From the NCBI RefSeq assembly GCF_900176415.1, contig NZ_FWXO01000002.1, positions 496,001-560,000 of the forward strand: DNA of 64,000 nucleotides. The letters are read 5' to 3'. Origin of the DNA: Cellulophaga tyrosinoxydans. GTDB lineage: Bacteria > Bacteroidota > Bacteroidia > Flavobacteriales > Flavobacteriaceae. The notes under the pieces were generated by a model that had not been told where the DNA came from, searched no databases, and saw only the letters and a list, made by a program, of their open reading frames with translations. Made by a program: the position numbers and the translations under genes. Numbering within the stretch: the stretch's first letter is position 1; each line of letters starts with the position of its first letter. Positions 1 through 9,823 of the stretch are shown here, one piece after another.

Positions 1-1
1 T

Positions 2-292
2 ATTTCTGCACTAAGAAGGCAACTTCCATTTTTAACGGCAATTGCTAAAAAACACGTATTGGTGGTCATCTTTTTTGAAAACACAGAATTGGAAGATTTA
101 ATTACTTCTGATGCTGAAGATCTACAAAGCATTTACCACAAAACCATAGCTGAAAAATTTTCTTTAGAAAAACGTCTAATGCAAAAAGAATTACAGCAAT
201 ACGGAATACAGACCATTCTTACCCGACCAGAGAATTTAACAATAAATACCATTAATAAGTATTTAGAGATTAAGGCTAGAGGTATTCTTTAG
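2..292 (+). CDS. DUF58 domain protein, C-terminal part (5' end outside window)
   Basis: The frame is open from base 2 and ends with TAG at 290-292. The translation starts ISALRRQLPFLTAIAKKH and continues VLVVIFFENTEL, which is typical of the C-terminal half of flavobacterial DUF58 proteins (von Willebrand A-like fold), usually encoded beside MoxR ATPases. About 96 residues are visible. An internal TTG at 59 could be taken for a start, but the frame upstream reads as conserved family sequence, so the gene runs in from the left. The exact role is unknown; DUF58 proteins in Bacteroidota belong to MoxR/BatA-type stress loci. Family assignment is by recognition only. Confidence 0.75.
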   Translation: MSALRRQLPFLTAIAKKHVLVVIFFENTELEDLITSDAEDLQSIYHKTIAEKFSLEKRLMQKELQQYGIQTILTRPENLTINTINKYLEIKARGIL

Positions 293-463
293 ATTAATTT
301 ATCAAATAAATTAATGCAATTCCTAAAAAACACGTATTGTAAACACTTATTTTTTGTAATCTTTTACGTCGATATTTTTAAGAATAAGCCTTGTTTTTTG
401 GCTATTTTTTTTATCTTGACCCCATATTAAAAACCTAATAAGTTCCAAAACTCCCCAAACCAA

Positions 464-697
464 ATGAATACGTATATTGCCGTCTACAAAGCCACCCATC
501 GTGTTATTCAAATAGAAGAGTATTCTTGTTTTACATGGCAACAAGAAAGCGGTGATATAGATTTAGAAATGCTTTCAGGTAAGATAAAACGAGAACGATC
601 CTTGCATTTTTTTAATTTAACGAGCCCTAAAGATTACCCTATTTCTATAGACGATCTAAGTATTACTATTGAAAAAACTGATGTTTTTAGAGGGTAA
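464..697 (+). CDS. Small hypothetical protein (77 aa)
   Basis: This ATG-started frame encodes a 77-residue acidic/polar protein without signal peptide or membrane segment. It fills the gap between the DUF58 gene and the TonB receptor. No family is recognised and no clear ribosome-binding site precedes it, which is common in Bacteroidota. A shorter frame on the opposite strand (347-544) looks less protein-like. Treat it as a possible gene only. Confidence 0.35.
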   Translation: MNTYIAVYKATHRVIQIEEYSCFTWQQESGDIDLEMLSGKIKRERSLHFFNLTSPKDYPISIDDLSITIEKTDVFRG

Positions 698-869
698 TTA
701 ATAATACTATTACATAATTTTTTTGATCCTCGTTTTATTCAGCTTTGCCTCCATTTTTATATTTAAAAAATTGCGTATATCACAATACACATTCCGATTC
801 CAGGAAAAATAATTTATTTTACATAGCTATAATCAATTGATTTACATTTAATTACAATTAAAATTATAA

Positions 870-953
870 TTATTTTTAATTAATCTAAATAAGCTTTGTG
901 AGATATTAAATTTGTTTTTAGATTTGTCGTGTTATTTTTAATCAATCTAAATA
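870..953. promoter_or_regulatory. Twin direct repeat before siderophore receptor, candidate iron-regulator operator
   Basis: Two nearly identical 22-bp elements lie at 870-891 and 932-953 (core TTTTTAATYAATCTAAATA, one difference). The second ends four bases before the ATG of the receptor gene. A repeated element directly before an iron-uptake gene suggests an operator for a metal-dependent repressor, but this is inference. The element is only weakly palindromic, and no copy was found elsewhere in the window. Confidence 0.4.
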
Positions 954-956
954 AAA

Positions 957-3314
957 ATGAAAAACATATCACAAATCATCTTCGTTTGCATCCTATTTTT
1001 TCAATGGTCTTATGCACAAGAATCTTATACTATTCATGGTAAAGTAGTTAACTCCGATCAACAAGGCTTAGAGGGCGCAACAGTAATTATAAATAACTCC
1101 AATAAGCATGCAATTACCAATAGTGAAGGAGAATTTACAATTACAGGTTTGGCATCAACAAGCTATAAAATATCTATCTCATTTATTGGCTACTTTAAAA
1201 AGGATATAATGGTGAAAATAGATAAAAATAAGATCACCTTACCTATAATTATTCTTGAGGAGAATGCAAGTAAACTTTCAGAAATTATTGTTTCAGGTAG
1301 CATTTTTAACAAAACTCCTAATGCCACAAAAGCAGGCATTAAGGTTTTAGATTTACCTCAAAGCGCGGTAGTTATTTCGCAACAAACCATAGAAGACCAA
1401 CAGGTAAATTCGATTACCGATATTTTAAAAAATACCAACGGTGTTTATATCAAGGGAACAACAGGTGGTTATCAAGAAGAAATTGCTGCACGTGGTTATA
1501 ATTTAGGTTCTAACAATACGTTTAAAAATGGTGTTCGCTATTTCAGTGGAATGATGACCGAAACAAGTGGCATTGAAAGCATGGAAGTACTAAAAGGTAG
1601 CGCAGCTATTTTATTTGGTAACGTAGAAGCCGGAGGAGTTATTAATATTATCACAAAAAAGCCTCGTTTTGATTTTGGCGGTAAAATGGGAATTACTTCT
1701 GGTAGTTTTAATCTATTTAAACCAGTTTTTGATGTATACGGACCAATTGGCGATTCTAAGAAAGTAGCTTTTCGTTTTAATGGTTCTTATGCAGCAGCGG
1801 ATAGTTTTAGAAATTTTGTAAATTCTGAGACTACCTATTTTAACCCTTCCTTTTTTTTTAAATTAAATTCCAAAACCACCTTACTGGTAGAGGCAGATTA
1901 TATTAAAGATCGCAGAACGCCAGATTTTGGTGCAGGGATAATAAACTATGAATTGGTTGATTTGCCACGTGAACAATTTGTTGGTGTAAAATGGGGCTAT
2001 AATGATGCTCAACAAGCAGCAGCAACTATCACCTTAAATCATGCTATAGCTAAAAACTGGAATCTTACTTTTATCAATTCTGTTCGTCATTATAATACGG
2101 AGCTTTTTACCAATACAAGGCCTAACACTTCCGGTGGAACCATCGAAGAGGATGGTACTTGGGCTAGAAGTGTCCAACGAAATGAAGCGCAAGACAACTA
2201 TCTTTTACAACAACTGGATCTAAAAGGAAAGTTTAAAACAGGTATTTTTACACATCAATTATTAACTGGAGTAGATACTGAAATTTATAAGACTAAAACG
2301 TTGCGCTACAATAGCATTTCTTATGATAACATAAATATTTTTAACCCGGACTATGCCAATTTTAGAAATGATATTCCTGAAATGAATCAAAATACATTAA
2401 CCTCCGCACCAATTCAACGTTTTGGCCTATATGTTCAAGATTTAGTTGGTCTAAATGATTATATAAAATTATTAGCTGGCGTTCGTTATACCTATCAAGA
2501 CACCGAAAGTGAAGTATTTACCTACTCTAGTACTACAAATGCAGTTACCAATAATTATGATGACGCATTCACGCCTCGTTTTGGGTTAATTTTACAACCC
2601 ACAAAAACAAATTCAATTTTTGCGAGCTACTCCAATTCTTTCGAGACTAACTCAGGAACCGATATCAATGGAAATGCACTAGACCCATCTCTAATAGATC
2701 AGTATGAAATTGGCATTAAAAATGAACTTTTTAACCGTAAACTTTTAGCCAACGTTACCATATACCAAATAACAAATAGCAACCTTGCACAAACTTCTTT
2801 GGAAAATGGTAATTCTAATACAAATATAAAAGAATTAGTGGGTGAAGTACAGAGTAAAGGTGTGGAGATCGATATTGCCTACAGGCCTACATCTAACTTA
2901 AGTCTATTAGCTGGCTATAGTTTTAATGAAACAAAGTACACTAAAACGAACACTTATATTGTTGGTGATCTATTACGTTATAATCCAAACCATACTGCCA
3001 ATGCCAGTGCCAACTATGCATTTTCTTCAGGTGCTTTAAACGGACTAAAAATAGGGTTCATAAGCACGTATTTTGGAGAACGATATGCAGGTAGAAATTA
3101 TAGAGTTCAAGTAGAAAATGATACCAGAAAATTAATTCCACTTTCAGATTATTTTATGCTAGACACAACATTAGCTTATACATTTAAAAAATTTACACTT
3201 AGCGCCAAACTTTCCAATGTTACTAATGTTCTAAACTACAATATACATGACGACAATAGTCTTAATCCTATTGCTCCTCGTAACTTTTTAAGTTCATTAA
3301 CCTACACCTTTTAA
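957..3314 (+). CDS. TonB-dependent siderophore receptor
   Basis: Outer-membrane receptor that imports a ferric siderophore using TonB energy. The 785-residue product has a signal peptide (about 1-20, ending YAQ), a carboxypeptidase-regulatory-like beta domain (about 24-110) typical of Bacteroidota receptors, a plug domain (about 120-235, with KGSAAILFGNVEAGGVINI) and a long barrel ending in the aromatic signature FLSSLTYTF. The length fits the family. The PepSY gene starts 3 bp downstream, a common pairing for ferric-siderophore uptake. The siderophore cannot be told from the sequence. Repeats upstream may mediate iron control. Confidence 0.9.
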   Translation: MKNISQIIFVCILFFQWSYAQESYTIHGKVVNSDQQGLEGATVIINNSNKHAITNSEGEFTITGLASTSYKISISFIGYFKKDIMVKIDKNKITLPIIILEENASKLSEIIVSGSIFNKTPNATKAGIKVLDLPQSAVVISQQTIEDQQVNSITDILKNTNGVYIKGTTGGYQEEIAARGYNLGSNNTFKNGVRYFSGMMTETSGIESMEVLKGSAAILFGNVEAGGVINIITKKPRFDFGGKMGITSGSFNLFKPVFDVYGPIGDSKKVAFRFNGSYAAADSFRNFVNSETTYFNPSFFFKLNSKTTLLVEADYIKDRRTPDFGAGIINYELVDLPREQFVGVKWGYNDAQQAAATITLNHAIAKNWNLTFINSVRHYNTELFTNTRPNTSGGTIEEDGTWARSVQRNEAQDNYLLQQLDLKGKFKTGIFTHQLLTGVDTEIYKTKTLRYNSISYDNINIFNPDYANFRNDIPEMNQNTLTSAPIQRFGLYVQDLVGLNDYIKLLAGVRYTYQDTESEVFTYSSTTNAVTNNYDDAFTPRFGLILQPTKTNSIFASYSNSFETNSGTDINGNALDPSLIDQYEIGIKNELFNRKLLANVTIYQITNSNLAQTSLENGNSNTNIKELVGEVQSKGVEIDIAYRPTSNLSLLAGYSFNETKYTKTNTYIVGDLLRYNPNHTANASANYAFSSGALNGLKIGFISTYFGERYAGRNYRVQVENDTRKLIPLSDYFMLDTTLAYTFKKFTLSAKLSNVTNVLNYNIHDDNSLNPIAPRNFLSSLTYTF

Positions 3315-3317
3315 ACA

Positions 3318-3869
3318 ATGAAAGCATACAAACTAAGAGCATTACACCGAGATCTAGGCTATTTTTATGTTGGCCTAATTATTTCCTTTGCATTTTCAGG
3401 CATACTAATGAATCATAGAAGTTCTTGGCATCCGGATAAGTATACTCTAGAATCAGAAATGATTGAAGTGCACTTAAATACCAAAGGCCGTGAATTAGAT
3501 GAATCTGAACTCAAAAGTTTGATAAAAACACTTCATATTGAAGATAAGTTTAAACGCCAATTAATCCGGAAAGGCGAATTAAGATTGGCTTTTGAAAATA
3601 CCGAAGTTGCCATAGACATTAAAACAGGCAAAGGAGAAATAGTAAAATTTATTAAAACTCCTATTATAAGTCAAACGATGGGTTTGCATAAAAACACGAG
3701 TAATTGGTGGATTTATTATTCCGATATTTTTGGTATATCACTAATTGTTATTGCCGTAACAGGTACCTTATTAGTAACACATGGTAAGCACACCTTTAAA
3801 AAACGTGGATGGAAATTGGCCTTGGCGGGTCTTATATTTCCACTACTCTTTCTAATTTTGGTTGCATAA
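3318..3869 (+). CDS. PepSY-associated inner-membrane protein
   Basis: The 183-residue protein has an N-terminal membrane segment (about 13-32) preceded by the basic, His-containing KLRALHRDLGYFYVG signature of PepSY-associated transmembrane proteins. A periplasmic region follows, then two C-terminal hydrophobic segments (about 130-151 and 165-183). It lies 3 bp after the TonB receptor, so the two are almost certainly cotranscribed. Family members of this kind are thought to help reduce or handle ferric siderophores at the inner membrane. It is shorter than the four-helix, two-PepSY proteins of Proteobacteria, which is normal for the flavobacterial short form. Confidence 0.8.
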   Translation: MKAYKLRALHRDLGYFYVGLIISFAFSGILMNHRSSWHPDKYTLESEMIEVHLNTKGRELDESELKSLIKTLHIEDKFKRQLIRKGELRLAFENTEVAIDIKTGKGEIVKFIKTPIISQTMGLHKNTSNWWIYYSDIFGISLIVIAVTGTLLVTHGKHTFKKRGWKLALAGLIFPLLFLILVA

Positions 3870-3877
3870 ACTTTTCA

Positions 3878-3905
3878 AAAGGCTTGTTTTAATAGACAAG
3901 CCTTT
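3878..3905 (+). terminator. Rho-independent terminator of receptor-PepSY operon
   Basis: A perfect 10-bp stem (AAAGGCTTGT / ACAAGCCTTT) with an 8-base loop, followed by a T-rich tract, lies 8 bp after the PepSY stop. It probably ends the siderophore operon before the protease gene. Confidence 0.75.
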
Positions 3906-4073
3906 ATTTATTTCTTCTACTCTAGTATAATTCTTCACTCAAATTTCCATTTTTTTAAGTACATTTAAGCAGTACTTCCCCCCAGAATGCTTTTTTAGCA
4001 TTCACTAAATGCCATAGAAAGGCCTTTAAAACATAGTAATACCATTGATTCTTAACGCAAAATCTTCACGAAA

Positions 4074-7000
4074 ATGAAAAACCAAAAAGATAAGGGTAAT
4101 TTTTTAGTACTTTTTACCATCGCTATTCATATACTCCTTAATTTTTCTGCGTCTGCACAGACCGAAACAAAACTAATGCAACAACCTGCTTTGAGCAATA
4201 CTCAAATTGCTTTTATCTATGCTCAAGACCTCTGGGTGGCTAATAAAGATGGTAGCAACCCTAACCGCTTAACCATTGATCATGGCATAGAATCGAACCC
4301 TATTTTTTCTCCTGATGGGAGTATGATTGCTTTTAATGCAGAATATGATGGTAATTATGATGTTTATATTGTGCCATCTAATGGTGGAATACCAAAAAGA
4401 TTAACCTGGCACCCTTATAATGATTATGTTAGAGATTTTACGCCCGATGGTAAAAGTGTACTTTTCGCATCTCAAAGAAATTCACACACAAACAGATATT
4501 TACAACTCTATACGGTACCTACTCAAGGAGGCACTATAACACAATTAGCAATTCCAAATGCATTTTGGGCTAGCTATGCTAAAGATGGGCAACACATTGC
4601 CTATACCACTATTTACGACGCTTTTAATCAATGGAAACATTACCGTGGAGGAAGTCAAGCTAGAATTTGGATTTATAACACTACGGACCATAAAATTTCG
4701 GAAATTCCTAAACCCGCAAATGGCAGTAATGATACGCAACCACAATTTATGGGTGATGATGTCTACTTTAGAAGTGATCGAGATGGTGAATTTAATTTAT
4801 ACAGTTACAATGTAAACTCAAAAAACATAAAGAAACTAACCAATTATTCAGATTTTCCTGTTGCGAATATCAAGGCTTTTAAAAACGAAATCATTTATGA
4901 AAATGAAGGTGTTTTGCATATTTACGATGCCGTAACCGGTAATGATAAAAAACTTACCCTAAATATTACCACTGATATTTTAGATTTGCGAGAACGTTTT
5001 GTTTCCGGTGAAGAATATGTTAGATCCGCCAATATTTCACCAACTGGTGCACGAGTAGTTGTAGATTTTAGAGGTGAAATTGTAAGTATTCCCGCAAAAA
5101 AAGGTGATGTTGTCAATTTAACTCAGACTACAGGTGTTCATGAGAAATTCCCTTCTTGGTCGCCGGATAGCAAATACATTGCTTATTTATCTGATGCTTC
5201 TGGTGAATATAATTTACATATACGAAATAACGAAAACGGTACTGTAGCTAGCATTACGTTAGAAGGCACAGGTTTCTATGGAAATATGCATTGGTCTCCC
5301 GATAGTAAAAAAGTATGTTATGTGGACAATGGCCGTAATTTATATGTAACCGATATAGCCACAAAAAAAACAACAAAAATTGCTCAGGACATTCTTTTTA
5401 TTCCTGGTGATCTTCGTGATTTATTTAGCGATTGGTCTTTTGATTCTAATTGGATTGCCTATACGAAAATAAGCGATACCAATTTTGAAAAGGCCTTCTT
5501 GTATTCCGTATCAGAAAATAAATCTTATGAACTTACTGATGGACTTTCTAATGTAACCAACCCAGTTTTTGACCCAAGTGGAAAATACATTTATCTAACT
5601 GCTTCTACCGATGCAGGGCCATTAGTAAATTGGTTCGACCAGTCTAATATAGATAATGAGCTTACTACATCAATCTATATGATTACGCTACAGAAAGATG
5701 TAATTTCTCCACTGAGAAAAGCTAATGACGAAGAAAAGCCTAAGGATAAAACTGATGAAAATATTGAAAAAGATACTTCTAAAAAGAAAAAAGCCGATAT
5801 TCCTGTTTCAAAAACACTAAAAATAGATTGGAATGGCATTCAAAATAGAATGGTGGCTCTACCTATTAAACCTGGTGTGTATAGCAATCTAAAAAGTGTA
5901 AAAGAAGGTGAATTGTATTATTTATCATCATCATTCCATGCAGAAGATTCAAAGCTGTTCAAATTTACTTTTGAGAAAAGAGAGGCGGAAGAATTATTTG
6001 CACTAAACAATTTTGAAATTGCAGGTGGTGGCGAAAAAATGATGTATAGTGCTGGCGGAGCTTGGTTTGTTTCAGATATTGGAAAAAAGTCTGAAGATGG
6101 TCCTTTAAATCTTGCAGCCATTTCTATAAAAATAAATCCGAAAGATGAGTGGAGCAATATTTTTAATGAAGCATGGCGCGTAAACCGTGATTATTTTTAC
6201 GATCCAGGTATGCATGGTGTAGATTGGAAAGCAATGAAAAGTAAGTACCAACCACTAATCGCACAAGCGAACACCAAAGATGATCTGTACAGAGTAATGC
6301 AATGGATGTTTAGTGAGCTTGCGGTTGGCCATCATCGTTTTGAATATCGTGGTGATGATTTACACAAACCCAAAGAAATTTCGGGTGGATTATTAGGTGC
6401 GGATTATAAAGTGAATAACAATCGTTATCAAATAACAAAAATTTACGGAGGCCTAAATTGGACTCCAGATTTACGTTCTCCGCTAACAGAACCCGGCGTT
6501 GCTGTTGCCGAAGGAGATTATATTATAGCTGTTAATGGCAAAAATGTATTTGGTTCCGATAATTTATATAGCTTTTTTGAAAACACAGCCAATACCTTAA
6601 CCGATTTAAAGGTGAGTGCAAATGCAGACGGAAGTAATGCCAGAACCTATAAAGTGACTCCTTTAGATACAGAATGGGCCATTCGCAATCGAGATTGGGT
6701 AGAAGGGAATATGAAAAAAGTACATGAGGCTACCAATGGTGAAGTTGCCTATGTCTATGTTCCAAATACATCGGTTGCTGGGTTTGAATACTTTAAACGT
6801 TATTTTTATCCACAAGCCAATAAAAAAGCAATCATTATAGATGAACGTTTTAATGGTGGTGGATCTTTAGCTGATTATTATATCGATATTTTAAAGCGAC
6901 CTGAACAAGCCCATTGGAACTTTAGATATGGTAAAGATTTAAAGTCTCCGAGTGCATCTATACAAGGACCAAAAGTGATGTTAATAGATGAAACTGCGGG

Positions 7001-7340
7001 CTCCGGAGGTGATTACTTGCCATGGATGTTTCGCAAATTTAAATTAGGAACCATTGTTGGTAAAACTACATGGGGTGGTCTTGTAGGTGTTTTAGGGTAT
7101 CCAGAATTTATAGACGGTGGTATTGTTTCTGCACCTAACGTTGCTTTTTATACAGAAGATGGTTTTCGTGTAGAAAACGAAGGTGTTGCTCCTGATATAG
7201 CGGTAGAACAATTGCCCGAATTAGTTATAAAAGGTCATGACCCACAATTAGAAAAAGCCATTGAAATAGTATTAAAACAATTAAAAGAGAATCCGGCTAA
7301 AGAAGTGACAACACCTCCCTACCCAATAAAAAATAGGTAG
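4074..7340 (+). CDS. Tricorn/TolB-like S41 family protease
   Basis: Exported 1088-residue peptidase. A signal peptide (about 1-29, ending ASAQ) is followed by two TolB/PD40-type beta-propeller regions (about 35-330 and 330-545, with repeated FSPDG and WSPDSK blades), a charged linker (about 548-580), a Tricorn core/PDZ-like region (about 690-870) and an S41 catalytic domain. Visible catalytic features are HH at 753-754, the RFNGGGS strand, and the nucleophile Ser977 in AGSGGD. Tricorn-type proteases cut peptides delivered through the propeller. The signal peptide indicates a periplasmic or surface role here. It has its own upstream gap after a terminator. Confidence 0.88.
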   Translation: MKNQKDKGNFLVLFTIAIHILLNFSASAQTETKLMQQPALSNTQIAFIYAQDLWVANKDGSNPNRLTIDHGIESNPIFSPDGSMIAFNAEYDGNYDVYIVPSNGGIPKRLTWHPYNDYVRDFTPDGKSVLFASQRNSHTNRYLQLYTVPTQGGTITQLAIPNAFWASYAKDGQHIAYTTIYDAFNQWKHYRGGSQARIWIYNTTDHKISEIPKPANGSNDTQPQFMGDDVYFRSDRDGEFNLYSYNVNSKNIKKLTNYSDFPVANIKAFKNEIIYENEGVLHIYDAVTGNDKKLTLNITTDILDLRERFVSGEEYVRSANISPTGARVVVDFRGEIVSIPAKKGDVVNLTQTTGVHEKFPSWSPDSKYIAYLSDASGEYNLHIRNNENGTVASITLEGTGFYGNMHWSPDSKKVCYVDNGRNLYVTDIATKKTTKIAQDILFIPGDLRDLFSDWSFDSNWIAYTKISDTNFEKAFLYSVSENKSYELTDGLSNVTNPVFDPSGKYIYLTASTDAGPLVNWFDQSNIDNELTTSIYMITLQKDVISPLRKANDEEKPKDKTDENIEKDTSKKKKADIPVSKTLKIDWNGIQNRMVALPIKPGVYSNLKSVKEGELYYLSSSFHAEDSKLFKFTFEKREAEELFALNNFEIAGGGEKMMYSAGGAWFVSDIGKKSEDGPLNLAAISIKINPKDEWSNIFNEAWRVNRDYFYDPGMHGVDWKAMKSKYQPLIAQANTKDDLYRVMQWMFSELAVGHHRFEYRGDDLHKPKEISGGLLGADYKVNNNRYQITKIYGGLNWTPDLRSPLTEPGVAVAEGDYIIAVNGKNVFGSDNLYSFFENTANTLTDLKVSANADGSNARTYKVTPLDTEWAIRNRDWVEGNMKKVHEATNGEVAYVYVPNTSVAGFEYFKRYFYPQANKKAIIIDERFNGGGSLADYYIDILKRPEQAHWNFRYGKDLKSPSASIQGPKVMLIDETAGSGGDYLPWMFRKFKLGTIVGKTTWGGLVGVLGYPEFIDGGIVSAPNVAFYTEDGFRVENEGVAPDIAVEQLPELVIKGHDPQLEKAIEIVLKQLKENPAKEVTTPPYPIKNR

Positions 7341-7376
7341 TGAAATTTTTATTATTAATCCGTAAAAATAAAAATC

Positions 7377-7784
7377 ATGGCAATGCAACAAAACGTTCAA
7401 ATTATTGACTCATTGTACAAGGCTTTTTCAACTGGTGACATACCTACGGTACTGGGTTTAATGGATCCTCAAATCCAATGGAATGAAGCCGAGAGTAATT
7501 CGCTTGCAGATGGCAATCCATACAATGGACCTGATGCAATATTAGAAGGCGTATTTGAACGACTTGGTGCTAATCATGACTACTTTGGATTACAGGATGT
7601 AAAAACCCACAACATGAGTAATAATATGGTATTAGCTACTCTGCGATATGATGCTAAAGTAAAAGCAACTGGAAAAGCGTATAATGCTCAAGCTGCCCAT
7701 TTATGGACATTAAATGAGGATGCAAAAATAATTGCTTTTCAACAATATGTTGATACTAAGAAATTGGCAGATGCTGAAAAATAA
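7377..7784 (+). CDS. SnoaL-like (NTF2 fold) protein
   Basis: The 135-residue protein has the SnoaL/NTF2-like pattern: an N-terminal helix (VQIIDSLYKAFSTGDIPTVLGLMD), a central IQWNEAE strand and paired C-terminal strands. There is no signal peptide. Members include isomerases, dehydratases and ligand-binding proteins, so no reaction can be assigned. It starts 36 bp after the protease gene and may be cotranscribed with it. Confidence 0.75.
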   Translation: MAMQQNVQIIDSLYKAFSTGDIPTVLGLMDPQIQWNEAESNSLADGNPYNGPDAILEGVFERLGANHDYFGLQDVKTHNMSNNMVLATLRYDAKVKATGKAYNAQAAHLWTLNEDAKIIAFQQYVDTKKLADAEK

Positions 7785-7839
7785 TTAATTTTCATTAAAG
7801 AATAAATACAATTAGGTATGTCATTTAAAATTCAGTAAA

Positions 7840-7878
7840 TACAGCTATCATAAAATACCTTTGGAGGGTATAGCTGTA
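7840..7878. other. Hairpin in intergenic region
   Basis: A 9-bp inverted repeat (TACAGCTAT / ATAGCTGTA) encloses a second short repeat (ATACC / GGTAT) that shares part of the right arm. It lies between the SnoaL gene and the interrupted flavoprotein gene. It could be a terminator or a processed RNA structure, but no strong T-run follows. Confidence 0.4.
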
Positions 7879-7985
7879 AGATTTATTAAAAACCATTGTG
7901 GCTATAATTCTTGTAGTTAATAGTATGCTCATTACCCAAAAAAAGTTTATTATTGGTATAAAAACCTATAAGCCGAACAAGTAAA

Positions 7986-9746
7986 ATGACAAACTTAAGA
8001 AACATAGCTATAATTGGCATTGGACCCAGAGGTGGCTATGCCGTTGAACGCTTCATTACAGAATTAGCCGAAAATAATAGTCTGTCTAATATCCATATTT
8101 TTCTTTACGAAGCCACAGGAAATTTTGGAAACGGCCCTGTTTATATATTAAATCAAAATACTTCCAATTGGATCAATATTACAGAAAGAGTTTTAGTCTT
8201 AAATAAACGAGAGGTAATACAAACCAATACTTTACAAATAGAATCATTTCCTTCTTATCACGAATGGATTCAGAAAGATTTTAATGTAATAAGTGTAGAT
8301 GAAGCAGATACCTATCCGCCTCGAGCACAGATTGGAGCGTATTTGTCGCAACGATTTCAATCGCTAATTGAACCTTTACAACAACTAGGCATAGTTTCAC
8401 TTTATAAAGAATTAGTAGAAGAAATTCAGTGGATGCCGAATAAAAAAATAAAAATTATTACCAAGGCAAATAACCAAACAGAATGTGATGAAGTTTTATT
8501 AACTATTGGACATCAACCAACAGAACTATCCAAACAGATATTGGAATGGGAAAAATTTGTCAAGAATAAAGAAAATCTCAAATTATTTAAGTCGCCTTAT
8601 CCAGTGACTAGTTATTTGCATCATAAAAATCTAAATCACAAAAGTAGTATTGGCATCCGAGGATTTGGATTAGCAATGATAGATGTTGTAAGAGCAATAG
8701 CTGAAAAGTTTGGCACATTTACAATAATAGATAATGCTACAAAATTATGCGTCTATAAATCCAATGAAAATTTAAAAGATATATTCGTTCCTTTTTCCCT
8801 AGATGGAATGCCCCCTGTTCCTAAACCTCTAAATGCGAAAATTGATGGTCGTTTTACACCATCTGAAGCTTCTATCTTAACTTTTGAAGAGCAAATCGGC
8901 AATAGAAAGATTCAAAAATCAGCGAAAAATTATAGTTTTCTGTTGACATCATTTGCAAAGATTGCAGCAACTATTTACACAAACTTACCGAACACTATTG
9001 ACACTAAACAACTATTAAAATCTGATATAGAAAAACTAATTATCGAATGGTTGGAAGACCAGAATGTGGAGCATTTTCTTATCACTTCTAAAAAACTTCC
9101 AGTGGCTCAAAGAATGAAAAATTTCATTGATATGGCTACGGGTAAAAAAGAAATAAGTTTAGATTATTGTATAGGCTAAGTATGGCGCCATTGCCAACCG
9201 TCTATATACAAGCAATTATCTTTTAATGAATGTTCGGATAAAGTCTTTGCAGAAATAATTGGTTTAGATGAATCTACAAAACGATATTCCTACGGGCCTC
9301 CAGTAGAAAGTATACAACAATTAGTTGCACTAGCAGACGTAGGCATCTTGAATTTAACAATGATCAATGATCCTACTATTAATTTAAAATCTAAAGGATG
9401 GGAATTTCATTCCTCAGATCATACAATTACAACAACAATGATGATTGATTCGGTTTTAGATGCGCCAAAAATAAAAAAGGTGAAATCGGCACTTATAAAA
9501 AATATGCTTGAAGATGATCTAATAAAAGTTGTTCAAGATGATTTAGGCGTTGCAACTGATGAGAATGCTTATTTAATCTCAAAAAACAAAAACAACACTA
9601 TTCCCATAGCTCTTCTTGGCAGGTTGGCCAAAGGCACCGTTATTGGTGTTGATGCCATACTAGAGTGTTTTGGCCCGCGCCCGCGCCAATGGGCTAAAAA
9701 ATCGGCATCAAATCATAAGCGCTGGTTAAATAATACTGAGTTATAA
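7986..9746 (+). pseudogene. FAD/NAD(P)-binding protein interrupted by an in-frame stop
   Basis: The product starts with a dinucleotide-binding motif (IAIIGIGPRGGYAVERF) of the FAD/NAD(P)-binding family with this N-terminal fold (NAD_binding_9 type). The reading frame stops at TAA 9177-9179 after 397 codons, but the same frame stays open without a further stop to TAA 9744-9746. The downstream part reads directly on as VWRHCQPSIYKQLSFNECSD and later YGPPVESIQQLVALADVGIL, which looks like conserved coding sequence. Restoring one codon gives about 585 residues, a usual length for this family. The stop could have arisen from CAA (Gln) by one C-to-T change. A short 397-residue product might still be made. 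The upstream 200 bp hold only a hairpin. Confidence 0.8.
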
Positions 9747-9823
9747 AAACATAATTTTAAGGTATTCCTAAGGCAAACTATAGTGTTAAAGCGGAATACT
9801 AATAAGAGAAAAAAATAAAAAAA

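Noticed and set aside
347-544. Minus-strand 65-codon frame overlapping the small hypothetical gene
   Set aside because: It has no recognisable features and overlaps the somewhat better plus-strand candidate at 464-697.
7785-7985. Small RNA or extra gene between SnoaL-like and flavoprotein genes
   Set aside because: Only a moderate hairpin is visible; no promoter box or protein-like frame supports a gene.
9177-9179. Programmed recoding (selenocysteine or pyrrolysine) at the in-frame stop
   Set aside because: The codon is TAA, not TGA or TAG, and no recoding element is evident; nonsense mutation or sequencing error is simpler.
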